Assembly (NCBI RefSeq): GCF_004005865.1
Contig: NZ_SACN01000001.1
Coordinates: 1,302,001 to 1,366,000, forward strand
Direction: 5' to 3'
DNA from: Sphingomonas crocodyli
GTDB taxonomy: Bacteria > Pseudomonadota > Alphaproteobacteria > Sphingomonadales > Sphingomonadaceae
DNA: 64,000 bases
Below, piece after piece: positions 17,963 through 26,457 of this stretch (the stretch's first letter is position 1; each line of letters starts with the position of its first letter). Both the position numbers and the translations under genes were made by a program. The notes under the pieces were generated by a model. The model saw only the letters and a program-made list of their open reading frames with translations, did not search any database and had not been told where the DNA came from.

Positions 17963-20152
17963 TCAGAGCTTGAAGGAAAGCTCGACGCCATAGCTGCGCG
18001 GCTGGTTCGGGTAGCGATAGGGGATACCCGTCACGCCGACATTGGTCGCATAGCGATTGTTCGTGAGGTTGTTCGCCCAGATGCCGGCCTGCCAGCGGCC
18101 GGTCTGCAGGGCGATCTTGCCGTTGATCAGGTCCTGTGTGCCGGTCCGGATCGTGTTGGCGAGATCGAAATTATAGCCGCCCTCACGCCGATAGTCGCCG
18201 TGGAAGAGGAGGCTGTAATTATCCGACAATGGCATCACATAGTCGATCGAGCCATTGAGCGTGATCGGGGGCACCAGCGGCGACTTGTTCCCAATGAGTG
18301 CATTGAGGTCGAGACCGGTGGTGAGCGCATTGGCCGAGATCGCTTCGATCGTAGTGTTGACCACGCCGACGCCGGCCGACACCGTGAGATTCTCGGTCGG
18401 CTTGGCCGTCAATTCGACTTCAAGGCCGTCAATTCCCGTCTTGTCGATATTGACCACCTGCCGGAGCACGACCGGCTGCAGCTGCACGAACGAGATTTGC
18501 TGGTTCTGATAATCGATGTGGAAGATGGCGGCGTTGAGGACGGCAGCTCCGTCGAACAGCGTCGATTTGAAGCCGATCTCGTAATTCTTGGTCAGCTCGT
18601 TGTCGAAGGCCGAGTTCTGCGAATAGCCGCCGGAGCGGAAGCCGATCGAGTAGCTCGAATAGACCAGCAGATCCTTGTTGAACTTGTAGGAGAGCTGGAC
18701 CTTGGGCTGCGGCTGGGTGAACGTGTGCGCCTTGTTCGAGCCCGCCGCCAACGTGTTGACCGCGCTCTGACGGTCGCGATCGTAGCGGAATGCGCCTGAC
18801 AGCTGCAGCCGGTTGGTGATGTCGTAGCTCGCATTAGCGTAGAAGGCGTACGACGTGCTGCGCGTCACGTTGTTTTGACGCAGCACGAAGGTCGAGATGC
18901 TGCCCGGGCGCTGATTGAGCGGTGCACCCGGATCAAGGCCAACGGCGATGTCCTGGACCTCACGGCGCTTCTGGTAGAAGGCGCCGATCAGCCATTTGAA
19001 CGGGCCGGTGTCGCGGGAGGTGACCCGAAGCTCCTGGTTGAACACCCGCGTGGTGAACGGGATGTCCTGGACCAGCTGGGTGATGCCCGCCGAAGGAGCC
19101 GTGTAATCCGCATCGCCATAGATGCGCTGGCGCACATAATTGTAGCCCGAGACCAACGAAACCGAGAAGGGATCGAAGTCATATTCGAGCTTCAGGCCAG
19201 CGTTGCGGAAGCGCTCCCAGGATTTGCCCAACACGTTTGAGGTGGGGCCAGGATTGCCCGTGACATCGTCAACGTCGACCAGGGTGTAGGCACCGGTGAG
19301 CGTGCGAAAGCCGGGGACGATGACGCCATTCTGACGCTTATTGACGATGTCCTGGATGCAGCAATTGCCATTGCCCTTGGTGTAGGAGCCGAACAGATAG
19401 CCGTGGAAATCGCCGCTCTCATAATTGAGCTGGCCGCGGACATAGCCCTGTTCATAGGGCGTGATGCGCGTGCCCGCATTGTTGCGGATCAGGCCGTCGC
19501 TGCGCTTATAATAGCCTGAAACCTTAGCGAAGAGCGTGTCTTCAACGATCGCGCCGCCAACCGAGCCTGCGAACCGCATCGTATCGGCATTGCCGTAGGA
19601 CGCTTTGGCATTGATCGAGAGGTCATTGGTAGGCTGCTTGGTGACGACGTTGATCGCACCTGCAATTGCGCCTTGGCCATAGAGCGCGCCCTGGGGCCCG
19701 CGCAGCACTTCGATGCGCTCAATGTCGAGCAGGTCCTGGTTGATGAAATCGTTCGAGCCAAGCTGGATGCCATCCACCACGAACGCGACGGGCGGGAGTG
19801 CCCCTTGCGCACTCGAAATGCCGCGCATCGTCAGGAAGGTCTCATTCGAACGGAAGGTTTCGCGCACCAACAGGTTGGGCGTCAGCTGCACGAAGCCGCG
19901 CAGGTTCTGGACGTTCGAATTTTCGAGCTGAACGGAATCAATGACCTTGATAGATTCTGGCAGGTCCTGGAGCTTGGTTGCGCGCTTCGTGGCCGTCACA
20001 ACGATATCCCCAATCGCTGTGCTAGCCTCTGTGTCCTGCTCCGGTGCTGCAACCTGGGCTGAGACGCCCTGCGCCGACGCGAGCGCGATCAGCGCTGCGG
20101 TGGCAGTTTCCCCCAAAAACGACCTACGTCGTGCGTGTGAACTCATTCCCAT
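17963..20152 (-). CDS. TonB-dependent outer-membrane receptor
   Basis: A 729-residue receptor with a signal peptide cleaved near SAQ and a TonB-box/plug start (GDIVVTATKR). The plug domain has IERIEVLRGPQGALYGQGAIAGAINVVTK, the classic plug motif, and a 22-strand barrel ends in ELSFKL. It imports a ligand across the outer membrane with energy from TonB-ExbBD. GGGAGG precedes the ATG. Its place between AroM and the NCS1 permease suggests that it brings in the compound used by this locus. A CGTTG-ATGAA-CAACG inverted repeat at 20169-20183, just upstream, may be an operator. Confidence 0.9.
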   Translation of the reverse strand: MGMSSHARRRSFLGETATAALIALASAQGVSAQVAAPEQDTEASTAIGDIVVTATKRATKLQDLPESIKVIDSVQLENSNVQNLRGFVQLTPNLLVRETFRSNETFLTMRGISSAQGALPPVAFVVDGIQLGSNDFINQDLLDIERIEVLRGPQGALYGQGAIAGAINVVTKQPTNDLSINAKASYGNADTMRFAGSVGGAIVEDTLFAKVSGYYKRSDGLIRNNAGTRITPYEQGYVRGQLNYESGDFHGYLFGSYTKGNGNCCIQDIVNKRQNGVIVPGFRTLTGAYTLVDVDDVTGNPGPTSNVLGKSWERFRNAGLKLEYDFDPFSVSLVSGYNYVRQRIYGDADYTAPSAGITQLVQDIPFTTRVFNQELRVTSRDTGPFKWLIGAFYQKRREVQDIAVGLDPGAPLNQRPGSISTFVLRQNNVTRSTSYAFYANASYDITNRLQLSGAFRYDRDRQSAVNTLAAGSNKAHTFTQPQPKVQLSYKFNKDLLVYSSYSIGFRSGGYSQNSAFDNELTKNYEIGFKSTLFDGAAVLNAAIFHIDYQNQQISFVQLQPVVLRQVVNIDKTGIDGLEVELTAKPTENLTVSAGVGVVNTTIEAISANALTTGLDLNALIGNKSPLVPPITLNGSIDYVMPLSDNYSLLFHGDYRREGGYNFDLANTIRTGTQDLINGKIALQTGRWQAGIWANNLTNNRYATNVGVTGIPYRYPNQPRSYGVELSFKL

Positions 20153-20304
20153 AGTTTCCCTCCCTTTTCGTTGATGAACAACGACCTTTCCGGCGCGCTA
20201 GGCGCCGAAATCCGTCGAGGGCGGACAACATGGTGCCCGACCCCAGATTGCAGGTGGTGAGGTAGCGGCGCGGGGCGATCAGACCCGGAGCCGCCACCGC
20301 GGCA

Positions 20305-20970
20305 TCACGACAACATGATGTCGATCGCGTGCGCGAGCAGACGCCGGGGTGCCAAAGCTGGGCGGTTGGCAGCGTCGCTTACGACCCGCCGCATCGCTTC
20401 GGTAAAACCCATACAGTGCAACACAATGATATCGGTATCGGCGAGAGCCGTGCCTGCTTCGCGCAACGCCGCGTCATGGTCCGGCGCATAAGGGGATGCA
20501 CTGACCACTTTGACCGGCAAATTGCCTAGGCCATGAAACTCGCTCACTTGGTCCGGGCTCGGAAGAATGATCCCGACCCGCTCTGCATCGCTTGCCAGGC
20601 CTTGGACCAAATGATCGACCACATGCTGCGCATGAAGCAGCGGCGTAGAGGTACCGAAGCGATCAAAATGGCCCGTGCACAGCAGCACGAGCAGGTCAAA
20701 GCCTTGGGTGTCCAAGTCTTTGATGATGGTTTGGAGGCGCTGCTCGATTGCGGGCTTGCCGACGATCACATCGCGGCCGTCGCGGAGCCTGGTTAGCAAA
20801 TGGCCTTGATGTGCCTTCGGCGCGAGCGCTGCGATCTGAGCATCATCTAGCCCGTCGAGGGCGCCGCGTTCGATGGCTTCAAAGGCTACTGAGCAATGCG
20901 CCAGGATCTCCGGCAACATGTCGCTGCGTGGCGATTGTCCGATAGTAACAAAGGCAACGCGGACTGACAT
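20305..20970 (-). CDS. AroM family protein
   Basis: A 221-residue protein of the AroM family, related in fold to the Asp/Glu racemase superfamily. It starts VRVAFVTIGQSPRSD, as AroM proteins do, and has cysteines at the two positions where racemases carry theirs: LLCTGHF (Cys98) and LHCMGF (Cys186). The start at ATG 20970 is supported by a TTGGAG site. The biochemical reaction of AroM is not established; an amino-acid racemase or related activity is inferred. Its upstream region carries a TATAAT box and a tandem 16-bp repeat (see separate entry). Confidence 0.8.
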   Translation of the reverse strand: MSVRVAFVTIGQSPRSDMLPEILAHCSVAFEAIERGALDGLDDAQIAALAPKAHQGHLLTRLRDGRDVIVGKPAIEQRLQTIIKDLDTQGFDLLVLLCTGHFDRFGTSTPLLHAQHVVDHLVQGLASDAERVGIILPSPDQVSEFHGLGNLPVKVVSASPYAPDHDAALREAGTALADTDIIVLHCMGFTEAMRRVVSDAANRPALAPRRLLAHAIDIMLS

Positions 20971-21020
20971 GATCGGCTCCAAGAAGGGCGTTGATCAGTG
21001 GTAAGCCGCGCAGTTCAGCC

Positions 21021-21060
21021 ATTATATACGTGCCGCCACTTATGCGTGCCGGCACTTATT
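21021..21060 (-). promoter_or_regulatory. aroM promoter with tandem 16-bp direct repeat
   Basis: On the minus strand a perfect TATAAT (plus 21021-21026) sits about 50 bases before the aroM ATG. Plus positions 21029-21044 and 21045-21060 are two adjacent copies of CGTGCCGSCACTTAT plus one base, differing at only two positions, and so cover the -35 region. The second copy contains the palindrome GTGCCGGCAC. This is what an operator for a dimeric regulator looks like. The neighbouring AroM-LuxR fusion is the obvious candidate to bind it. Confidence 0.6.
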
Positions 21061-21073
21061 TTGCGTCCCGAGC

Positions 21074-22126
21074 CTAGCTTGCCGAGCGATCGAGGATGAG
21101 GGCGCGGCGGATGAGTTCGGTCGGCGATGTCGCAGACAATTTGTTCATGGCTCGCGAACGATGGATTTCCACGGTCCGGTGGCTAATGCCGAGCAGCCGA
21201 CCAATCGACTTGTTCGCTTTGCCTTCGAGGACGTGGCAAAGAACTTGGCGTTCGCGTTGAGTGAGCGGGATTGCAGGTGATGGCAGCCGCTCGATAAGCG
21301 CTTCACCTTTCAGTGCTGGCATCGCGCCGGATTGCGAGACGCCCGCCATTTCCGACAGATGCAGGCGTGCTGCACCGCCGATGATACGCCGGGCTGTAAC
21401 GACCAATTTGCCCGTGACCGCGCCGATCTGCCGAGCGCTGGCATCGTCATAGCCAACCGAATGCATGAGGATGAGGTCGGCGTCACCCAGATGGGCGGCG
21501 GCATCTTCCAGGCGTGCCGTATCGCCGGTTGCGGCCACCGCCCGCGCGCTTTGAATGAGTGTGCCGTGGGACATGTCCGACTGACCCGGCAGCGGATAGA
21601 CCACGCCGATGCGGCAATCGCCCACGGTCAAGGCCGCAATCCACGCGCTGACGGCGCGTTCGCCGTGGACGAGTGGTGTGCGCATTGCGAAGGGTTCGTA
21701 GATACCCGTCGAGATCAGGACGATGAGGTCGTAGCCCTCGCCGTCTAGCTGCTTCATCAGGGCTCTGAGCCGCTCGACGATGAAGCCACCATCGACCTCA
21801 ACATGCGAGCCGTCAGCAAGGCGGGTGTAGAGTGCGGCCGTATCACCGCGCGCTCGGTGCGCTTCGACTTCGCTGCGTGTCAGACCGTCCAGCGCACCGA
21901 ATTGCTCATAATCAGCATCGCCATCGAGCATCTCGAGCAAGTCGTGCACGACATCGGGCCTAGGAGCTTGGCCGATCGTGACGAAGGCCACTCGCGAGCG
22001 ATGTAAGTGCTCGCCCGCATAGCCCTCCCGCTCCTGCAAGGGCAGGGTCGCGCCCACAATCGAACTGGGACCCGTTAATGAGACAGATTGAGCAGGATGA
22101 GTTGGAGTCATTGGCGACAGGGGCAT
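21074..22126 (-). CDS. Fusion regulator: AroM-like domain plus LuxR-type helix-turn-helix
   Basis: A protein of about 350 residues. Residues about 45-270 are an AroM-like domain (RVAFVTIGQAPRPDV, QFGALDGL) clearly paralogous to the neighbouring AroM protein. The last 65 residues are a LuxR/GerE helix-turn-helix (PLTQRERQVLCHVLEGKANK, then ISHRTVEIHRSRAMNKL). Both cysteines of the AroM neighbour are serines here: LISTGIY for LLCTGHF and MHSVGY for LHCMGF. This suggests a binding domain that senses the pathway metabolite and drives a DNA-binding domain. The start is uncertain: ATG 22126 overlaps the divergent DUF917 gene by 49 bp; GTG at 22057 or 21991 would avoid or reduce this. Confidence 0.8.
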   Translation of the reverse strand: MPLSPMTPTHPAQSVSLTGPSSIVGATLPLQEREGYAGEHLHRSRVAFVTIGQAPRPDVVHDLLEMLDGDADYEQFGALDGLTRSEVEAHRARGDTAALYTRLADGSHVEVDGGFIVERLRALMKQLDGEGYDLIVLISTGIYEPFAMRTPLVHGERAVSAWIAALTVGDCRIGVVYPLPGQSDMSHGTLIQSARAVAATGDTARLEDAAAHLGDADLILMHSVGYDDASARQIGAVTGKLVVTARRIIGGAARLHLSEMAGVSQSGAMPALKGEALIERLPSPAIPLTQRERQVLCHVLEGKANKSIGRLLGISHRTVEIHRSRAMNKLSATSPTELIRRALILDRSAS

Positions 22127-23163
22127 CAATCCTTGGCAGCGGGGGCGGAGGAGCTCCCTATATCTTCCAGATTAATCTCCAAAATCTCTACGCCGATGGG
22201 GTTCGAGTCAAGCTGATGGACCCGTCGGACCTTGCCGACGATGATCTCGTAGCCGTGGTCACGATGATGGGATCGCCGCTCGTTGGACAGGAGCGGCTCG
22301 CTGATGCTGAGATTGGCGCAAAGGCGCTGCGGGCGATGGAAGACTTTCTGGGGCGACGCTTTTCGGCCGTGATGACGATGGAGGTTGGCGGTGGAAATGC
22401 GTTCCAGCCGCTTCTCGTCGGCGCGGTGACCGGGCTTCCGGTGGTCGATGCCGATGCGATGGGGCGTGCTTTCCCCGAAGCGCAAATGAACAGCTTCGCC
22501 ATTGCCGACTTACCCATGTCGCCGCTCAGCATTGCGGACATTCGCGACAATGAGATTGTGGTGACCCGGGCCGCCAGTTGGAAATGGCTCGAACGGCTTA
22601 GCCGCAAGGTCTGCGCCGAGCTTGGTTCGGTGGCCGCCACCTGCAAGGCGCCGCGCACCGGCGCCGAAGTTAAGGCTTATGCGATCCCGAACACGACGAG
22701 CCAGGCCATCGCTTTGGGGCAAGAGGTGCGCCGGGCTCGAGCCGCGCATGAGGATCCTGTTGCAGCAGCGCTTGTGGCTGCCAAGGGGAAGCTTCTCTTC
22801 CGGGGCAAGGTTGCCGATGTGCAGCGGCAAGCCACCGAGGGTTTCTTACGCGGTACAACGCGGGTCGAGGGCATAGGGGATGACCGCGGGGCCGTCTTTG
22901 ATGTCGCCTTTCAAAATGAGTTCGCTGTCGGGTGGCGCGACGGCAAGATCGTCGTGACGACACCCGATCTCATCTGTTTGCTCGACACCGAATCTGGCGA
23001 GGCCATCGGTACCGAAAGCCTGCGCTACGGCCAGCGGGTGAGCGTTGTCGCACTTCCTGCGTCGCCTGTCCTGCGCACGCCCAAAGGCATCGCCCATGTC
23101 GGGCCACGCGCCTTTGGCCATGACACCGATTATATCACCGTCTTCGAGGAGCAGGGCCAATGA
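22078..23163 (+). CDS. DUF917 family protein
   Basis: A 361-residue DUF917 protein. The N-terminal DLESLATGA-like start (ELESLATGASILGSGGGGAPY) and EVGGGNAF fit that family, which is regularly paired with a short hydantoinase/oxoprolinase A-type protein. The gene overlaps the next start by 4 bp (ATGA). GGGA lies 8 bases before the ATG. DUF917-HyuA pairs are thought to form one ATP-dependent or thiol-type ring-opening or amide-modifying enzyme, but the reaction is not established. The 5' end overlaps the longest reading of the divergent regulator. Confidence 0.85.
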   Translation: MRQIEQDELESLATGASILGSGGGGAPYIFQINLQNLYADGVRVKLMDPSDLADDDLVAVVTMMGSPLVGQERLADAEIGAKALRAMEDFLGRRFSAVMTMEVGGGNAFQPLLVGAVTGLPVVDADAMGRAFPEAQMNSFAIADLPMSPLSIADIRDNEIVVTRAASWKWLERLSRKVCAELGSVAATCKAPRTGAEVKAYAIPNTTSQAIALGQEVRRARAAHEDPVAAALVAAKGKLLFRGKVADVQRQATEGFLRGTTRVEGIGDDRGAVFDVAFQNEFAVGWRDGKIVVTTPDLICLLDTESGEAIGTESLRYGQRVSVVALPASPVLRTPKGIAHVGPRAFGHDTDYITVFEEQGQ

Positions 23164-24695
23164 GCCGCATCGGTATTGACGTTGGCGGCACTCATACAGA
23201 CGCCGTTTTGATCGATGGAAGCCGTGTTCTCGGGGCGGTGAAGACGGGCACGACCGCTGACGTTTTGAGTGGTGTGCGGACTGCGCTTTCCAAGCTGCTC
23301 GATCAGACGGGATGTGAGCGCAGTGCGATCTCGGCTGTCGTGATCGGAACCACCCATTTCACCAATGCTGTGATCGAGCGACGTGCACTCGAAAAGGTCG
23401 GTGCTTTGCGTATCGGTCTTCCGGCAAGCGCGAGTGTGCCGCCATTTTCAGCCTGGCCGTCTGACCTGGTCGCCGAAGTTCGTGGGCAGGCGCATATGGT
23501 TGCAGGTGGTCACGAATATGATGGGCGCCCGATTGTCGATCTCGATCGTGTAGCGATCCGCGATGCGGCGAGGCGGATGGCGGATGCAGGACTGCAGTCC
23601 GTCGCGATCACGAGCGTTTTTTCGCCGCTCACCAATGCGTTTGAGAAAGAGGCCGAAGAGATCATCGCGGCCGAAATGCCAGGCGCTAGCATCACCCTGT
23701 CACACCAACTCGGGCGCATTGGTCTGCTCGAGCGTGAGAATGTGGCGGTGTTGAATGCGAGCCTTCAGCAATTGGCGCGCAAGACCGTAGCTGCCTTTGG
23801 TGAAGCGATGCGCGAGAGCGGTATCGAAGCGCCGTTTTTCCTGACCCAGAATGACGGCACGATCATGCCCGCGACAATGGCGATGCGCTATCCGGTCTGG
23901 TGCTTTGCCTCAGGGCCCACCAACAGCATGCGCGGTGCAGCCTTCTTATCGGGACTGGAAGATGCGGTCGTGGTCGATGTCGGTGGGACCACCAGCGACA
24001 TTGGCTATCTGACGAGCGGCTTTCCGCGCGAAGCCAATTCGGCGGTCGATATTGGTGGGGTGCGGACCTTGTTCCGCATGCCAGACCTTCTGTCGATCGC
24101 ACTGGGCGGTGGTACCGAAATCAGCACAGATGGTGCGCGTATCGGGCCGAAGAGCGTTGGGTTCCGTCTCGTGGAAAAGGGGCTCGTCTTCGGCGGGGAC
24201 ACGTTGACCTCGACAGACATTGCATGTGCTGCAGGGCGAATTGATCTGGGTGACCGTTCGCTAGTGAAACACTTGGCACCAGAGCTCGTGGCCAGGACGC
24301 TAGAGCGCATGGGCAATATGATCGCAGAAGGCGTCGATCGCATGAAAACCGAAGCAGGAGATGTGAAGCTCCTGGCGGTGGGTGGCGGGAGTTTCCTGAT
24401 CCCTGATCATGTCGAAGGTTGTGCCGAGGTCATTCGCGTCGAGCATCATGCCGTTGCCAATGCGGTTGGTGCTGCGATCGCGCAGGCGAGTGGCGAAGTC
24501 GATCAGATCTTTTCAAACCTCAGCCGCGAACAAGCGATCCACACGGCGCGAGAGGATGCCGAGGGGCGTGCGCTCGCAGCGGGGGCTGCGCCTGGCAGCC
24601 TCAAGGTCGTCGATATGGAAGATATGCCACTATCCTATCTGCCAGGTGACGCCCGCCGGGTGCGTATCCGCGTCGTCGGTGAAATCGCGGCATGA
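23160..24695 (+). CDS. Short hydantoinase/oxoprolinase A (HyuA-like) protein
   Basis: A 511-residue protein of the hydantoinase A/oxoprolinase family in its short form (classic HyuA is near 700). It begins with RIGIDVGGTHTDAVLI, the ASKHA-type ATP-binding P-loop region. A second nucleotide motif, VVDVGGTTSDIGY, lies around residue 270, and LAVGGGS near 405. Its ATGA overlap with the DUF917 gene shows coupling. ATP-dependent opening of a five-membered cyclic amide or hydantoin is the family's best-known chemistry. The hydantoin racemase and NCS1 permease in this locus support such a substrate. Confidence 0.85.
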   Translation: MSRIGIDVGGTHTDAVLIDGSRVLGAVKTGTTADVLSGVRTALSKLLDQTGCERSAISAVVIGTTHFTNAVIERRALEKVGALRIGLPASASVPPFSAWPSDLVAEVRGQAHMVAGGHEYDGRPIVDLDRVAIRDAARRMADAGLQSVAITSVFSPLTNAFEKEAEEIIAAEMPGASITLSHQLGRIGLLERENVAVLNASLQQLARKTVAAFGEAMRESGIEAPFFLTQNDGTIMPATMAMRYPVWCFASGPTNSMRGAAFLSGLEDAVVVDVGGTTSDIGYLTSGFPREANSAVDIGGVRTLFRMPDLLSIALGGGTEISTDGARIGPKSVGFRLVEKGLVFGGDTLTSTDIACAAGRIDLGDRSLVKHLAPELVARTLERMGNMIAEGVDRMKTEAGDVKLLAVGGGSFLIPDHVEGCAEVIRVEHHAVANAVGAAIAQASGEVDQIFSNLSREQAIHTAREDAEGRALAAGAAPGSLKVVDMEDMPLSYLPGDARRVRIRVVGEIAA

Positions 24696-24701
24696 ACTGA
24701 G

Positions 24702-24735
24702 CGACCAAGGCGGGAATAGTCTTCAGCCTTGGTCG
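24702..24735 (+). terminator. Hairpin after the DUF917-HyuA operon
   Basis: A perfect 10-bp stem CGACCAAGGC / GCCTTGGTCG with a 14-base loop lies 7 bases after the HyuA stop. There is no T-run. It probably separates this operon from the aspartate ammonia-lyase gene 125 bases on. Confidence 0.5.
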
Positions 24736-24859
24736 TGCAGCCGCCTGTGCCGGCCATCTTACCTGGATAGATCCGTGCGCTCGCAAGGCGCGAGTGCACT
24801 CGCTTGCCATTGAACATGGAAAACCACGTTCCCTTTCCCAGCAGACCAGGAGCCAGCGC

Positions 24860-26308
24860 ATGACCCAAATGCGAAAGAAGACGCGCCTTGAGCACGACCT
24901 CATTGGCGATATGCCGATCCCTCTCAGCGCTTATTATGGGATCCATTCGCTGCGCGCCGTTGAGAATTTTCCGATAACCGGGACTACGATCGCGCGGTCT
25001 CCCGATCTCATCATTGCGCTTGCAGCCATTAAAGAGGCAGCAGCCCAGGCCAATTTTGAGTTAGGGCGGCTTGATGGAGATCGCTGTGCCGCCATCGTGG
25101 CGGCCTGCCATGAGATCCGCGCTGGCGCCCTCCACGACCAATTCATCGTCGATCCGATCCAGGGCGGGGCGGGTACCTCGACGAACATGAACGCTAATGA
25201 GGTTATCGCAAACCGTGCGCTCGAACTTTTGGGTTTCGAGCGCGGCACCTATGCCGAGCTTCACCCGAATGAGCACGTCAATTGCGGGCAATCGACCAAT
25301 GACGTCTATCCGACAGCTCTCAAGCTTGCAGCCCTCTCGGCCATTAAGCGCCTTCTGAGCGCAATGGCGATCCTGCGTTCGGCTTTTGCTGACAAGGCGG
25401 ATGAGTTTGCCGATATTCTCAAGATGGGGCGTACCCAGCTCCAAGATGCCGTGCCAATGACCTTGGGGCAGGAATTTGGCACCTATGCCTTGATGCTTGC
25501 CGAGGATGAGGCTCGGCTTGCTGAAGCGTCCCTATTGATCAAAGAGATCAACCTGGGTGGTACGGCGATCGGGACGGGTATTACCTCGCACCCCCGTTAT
25601 GCCGCGCTGGTGCGCGAGCGGCTCTCGAACATTGTCGGCGAAGATCTGATCACCGCGCCTAATCTGATCGAAGCGACCCAGGATTGCGGAGCCTTCGTCC
25701 AGCTATCGGGCGTTCTAAAGCGGATCGCCGTTAAGCTGTCCAAAGTCTGCAACGATCTACGCCTGCTGTCCTCAGGACCTCGCTCTGGTTTCAATGAGAT
25801 CAATCTTCCGCCTCGCCAGGCCGGCTCATCCATCATGCCGGGTAAGGTCAATCCGGTCATTCCAGAGGTCGTCAATCAGGTCGCCTTCGAAGTCATTGGC
25901 AATGACATCACGATCACGATGGCGGCCGAAGCAGGGCAATTGCAGCTCAATGCATTCGAGCCGATCATCTTCCACAGTTTGGAGCGAAGCCTATCGCATC
26001 TGACGGCGGCGTGCCTCACCCTCGAGCGAAACTGCGTGCGCGGCATCACCGCCAATCGTGAGCCCTTGAGGGCCCAGGTCGAGCGATCGATCGGGATCGT
26101 GACCGCGCTCAATCCCTATATTGGCTACCAATTTGCAACCGAAGTGGCGGTCGAAGCGCATAGTTCAGGGCAGGGGGTCTATGACATCATTCTAAGCCGT
26201 GGGCTGATGACACGCGAGCATCTCGACACGGTGCTCCAACCCGATTTGCTCGCCCGCCCTCTCGAAATCCTCGAGCTTCAAGTGCCACACGGGCACCCGC
26301 CGGCTTGA
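24860..26308 (+). CDS. aspA: Aspartate ammonia-lyase
   Basis: A 482-residue enzyme of the aspartase/fumarase superfamily, close to the usual aspartase length (about 478). The superfamily signature GSSIMPGKVNP is present, with GGAGTSTNMNANEV and the NCGQSTNDVYPT segment of the active site. It converts L-aspartate to fumarate and ammonia, feeding the TCA cycle. ATG 24860 is preferred over an in-frame ATG at 24794 because CCAGGAG precedes it by 8 bases. In this locus it suggests that the ring-opening and racemase pathway yields aspartate. Confidence 0.9.
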   Translation: MTQMRKKTRLEHDLIGDMPIPLSAYYGIHSLRAVENFPITGTTIARSPDLIIALAAIKEAAAQANFELGRLDGDRCAAIVAACHEIRAGALHDQFIVDPIQGGAGTSTNMNANEVIANRALELLGFERGTYAELHPNEHVNCGQSTNDVYPTALKLAALSAIKRLLSAMAILRSAFADKADEFADILKMGRTQLQDAVPMTLGQEFGTYALMLAEDEARLAEASLLIKEINLGGTAIGTGITSHPRYAALVRERLSNIVGEDLITAPNLIEATQDCGAFVQLSGVLKRIAVKLSKVCNDLRLLSSGPRSGFNEINLPPRQAGSSIMPGKVNPVIPEVVNQVAFEVIGNDITITMAAEAGQLQLNAFEPIIFHSLERSLSHLTAACLTLERNCVRGITANREPLRAQVERSIGIVTALNPYIGYQFATEVAVEAHSSGQGVYDIILSRGLMTREHLDTVLQPDLLARPLEILELQVPHGHPPA

Positions 26309-26339
26309 GCGGCAGGGGCAGAGAGCACAACACCGAGGG

Positions 26340-26397
26340 GCGTGCGGCTAAGGTTGTCGTTCGAGAGGCTTCTACATCCACCGCCTTGGCCGCACGC
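26340..26397. repeat. Long inverted repeat between aspA and the HNH gene
   Basis: Plus 26340-26353 (GCGTGCGGCTAAGG) and 26384-26397 (CCTTGGCCGCACGC) are complementary over 14 bases with one mismatch, around a 30-base loop. This may act as a terminator-like structure after aspA. No gene lies here. Confidence 0.45.
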
Positions 26398-26457
26398 ACG
26401 CGGCGACAAAGTCGGCTAGCTCGCATATGCGGGACCTAAGCAGATGGGGAAGAGCGG

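Noticed and set aside
18200..18799. 199-codon plus-strand reading
   Set aside because: Antisense to the TonB receptor, charged repetitive composition; shadow.
24746..24762. TGTGCCGGCCATCTTAC before aspA as a copy of the aroM tandem repeat
   Set aside because: Only partly similar and single; too weak to claim.
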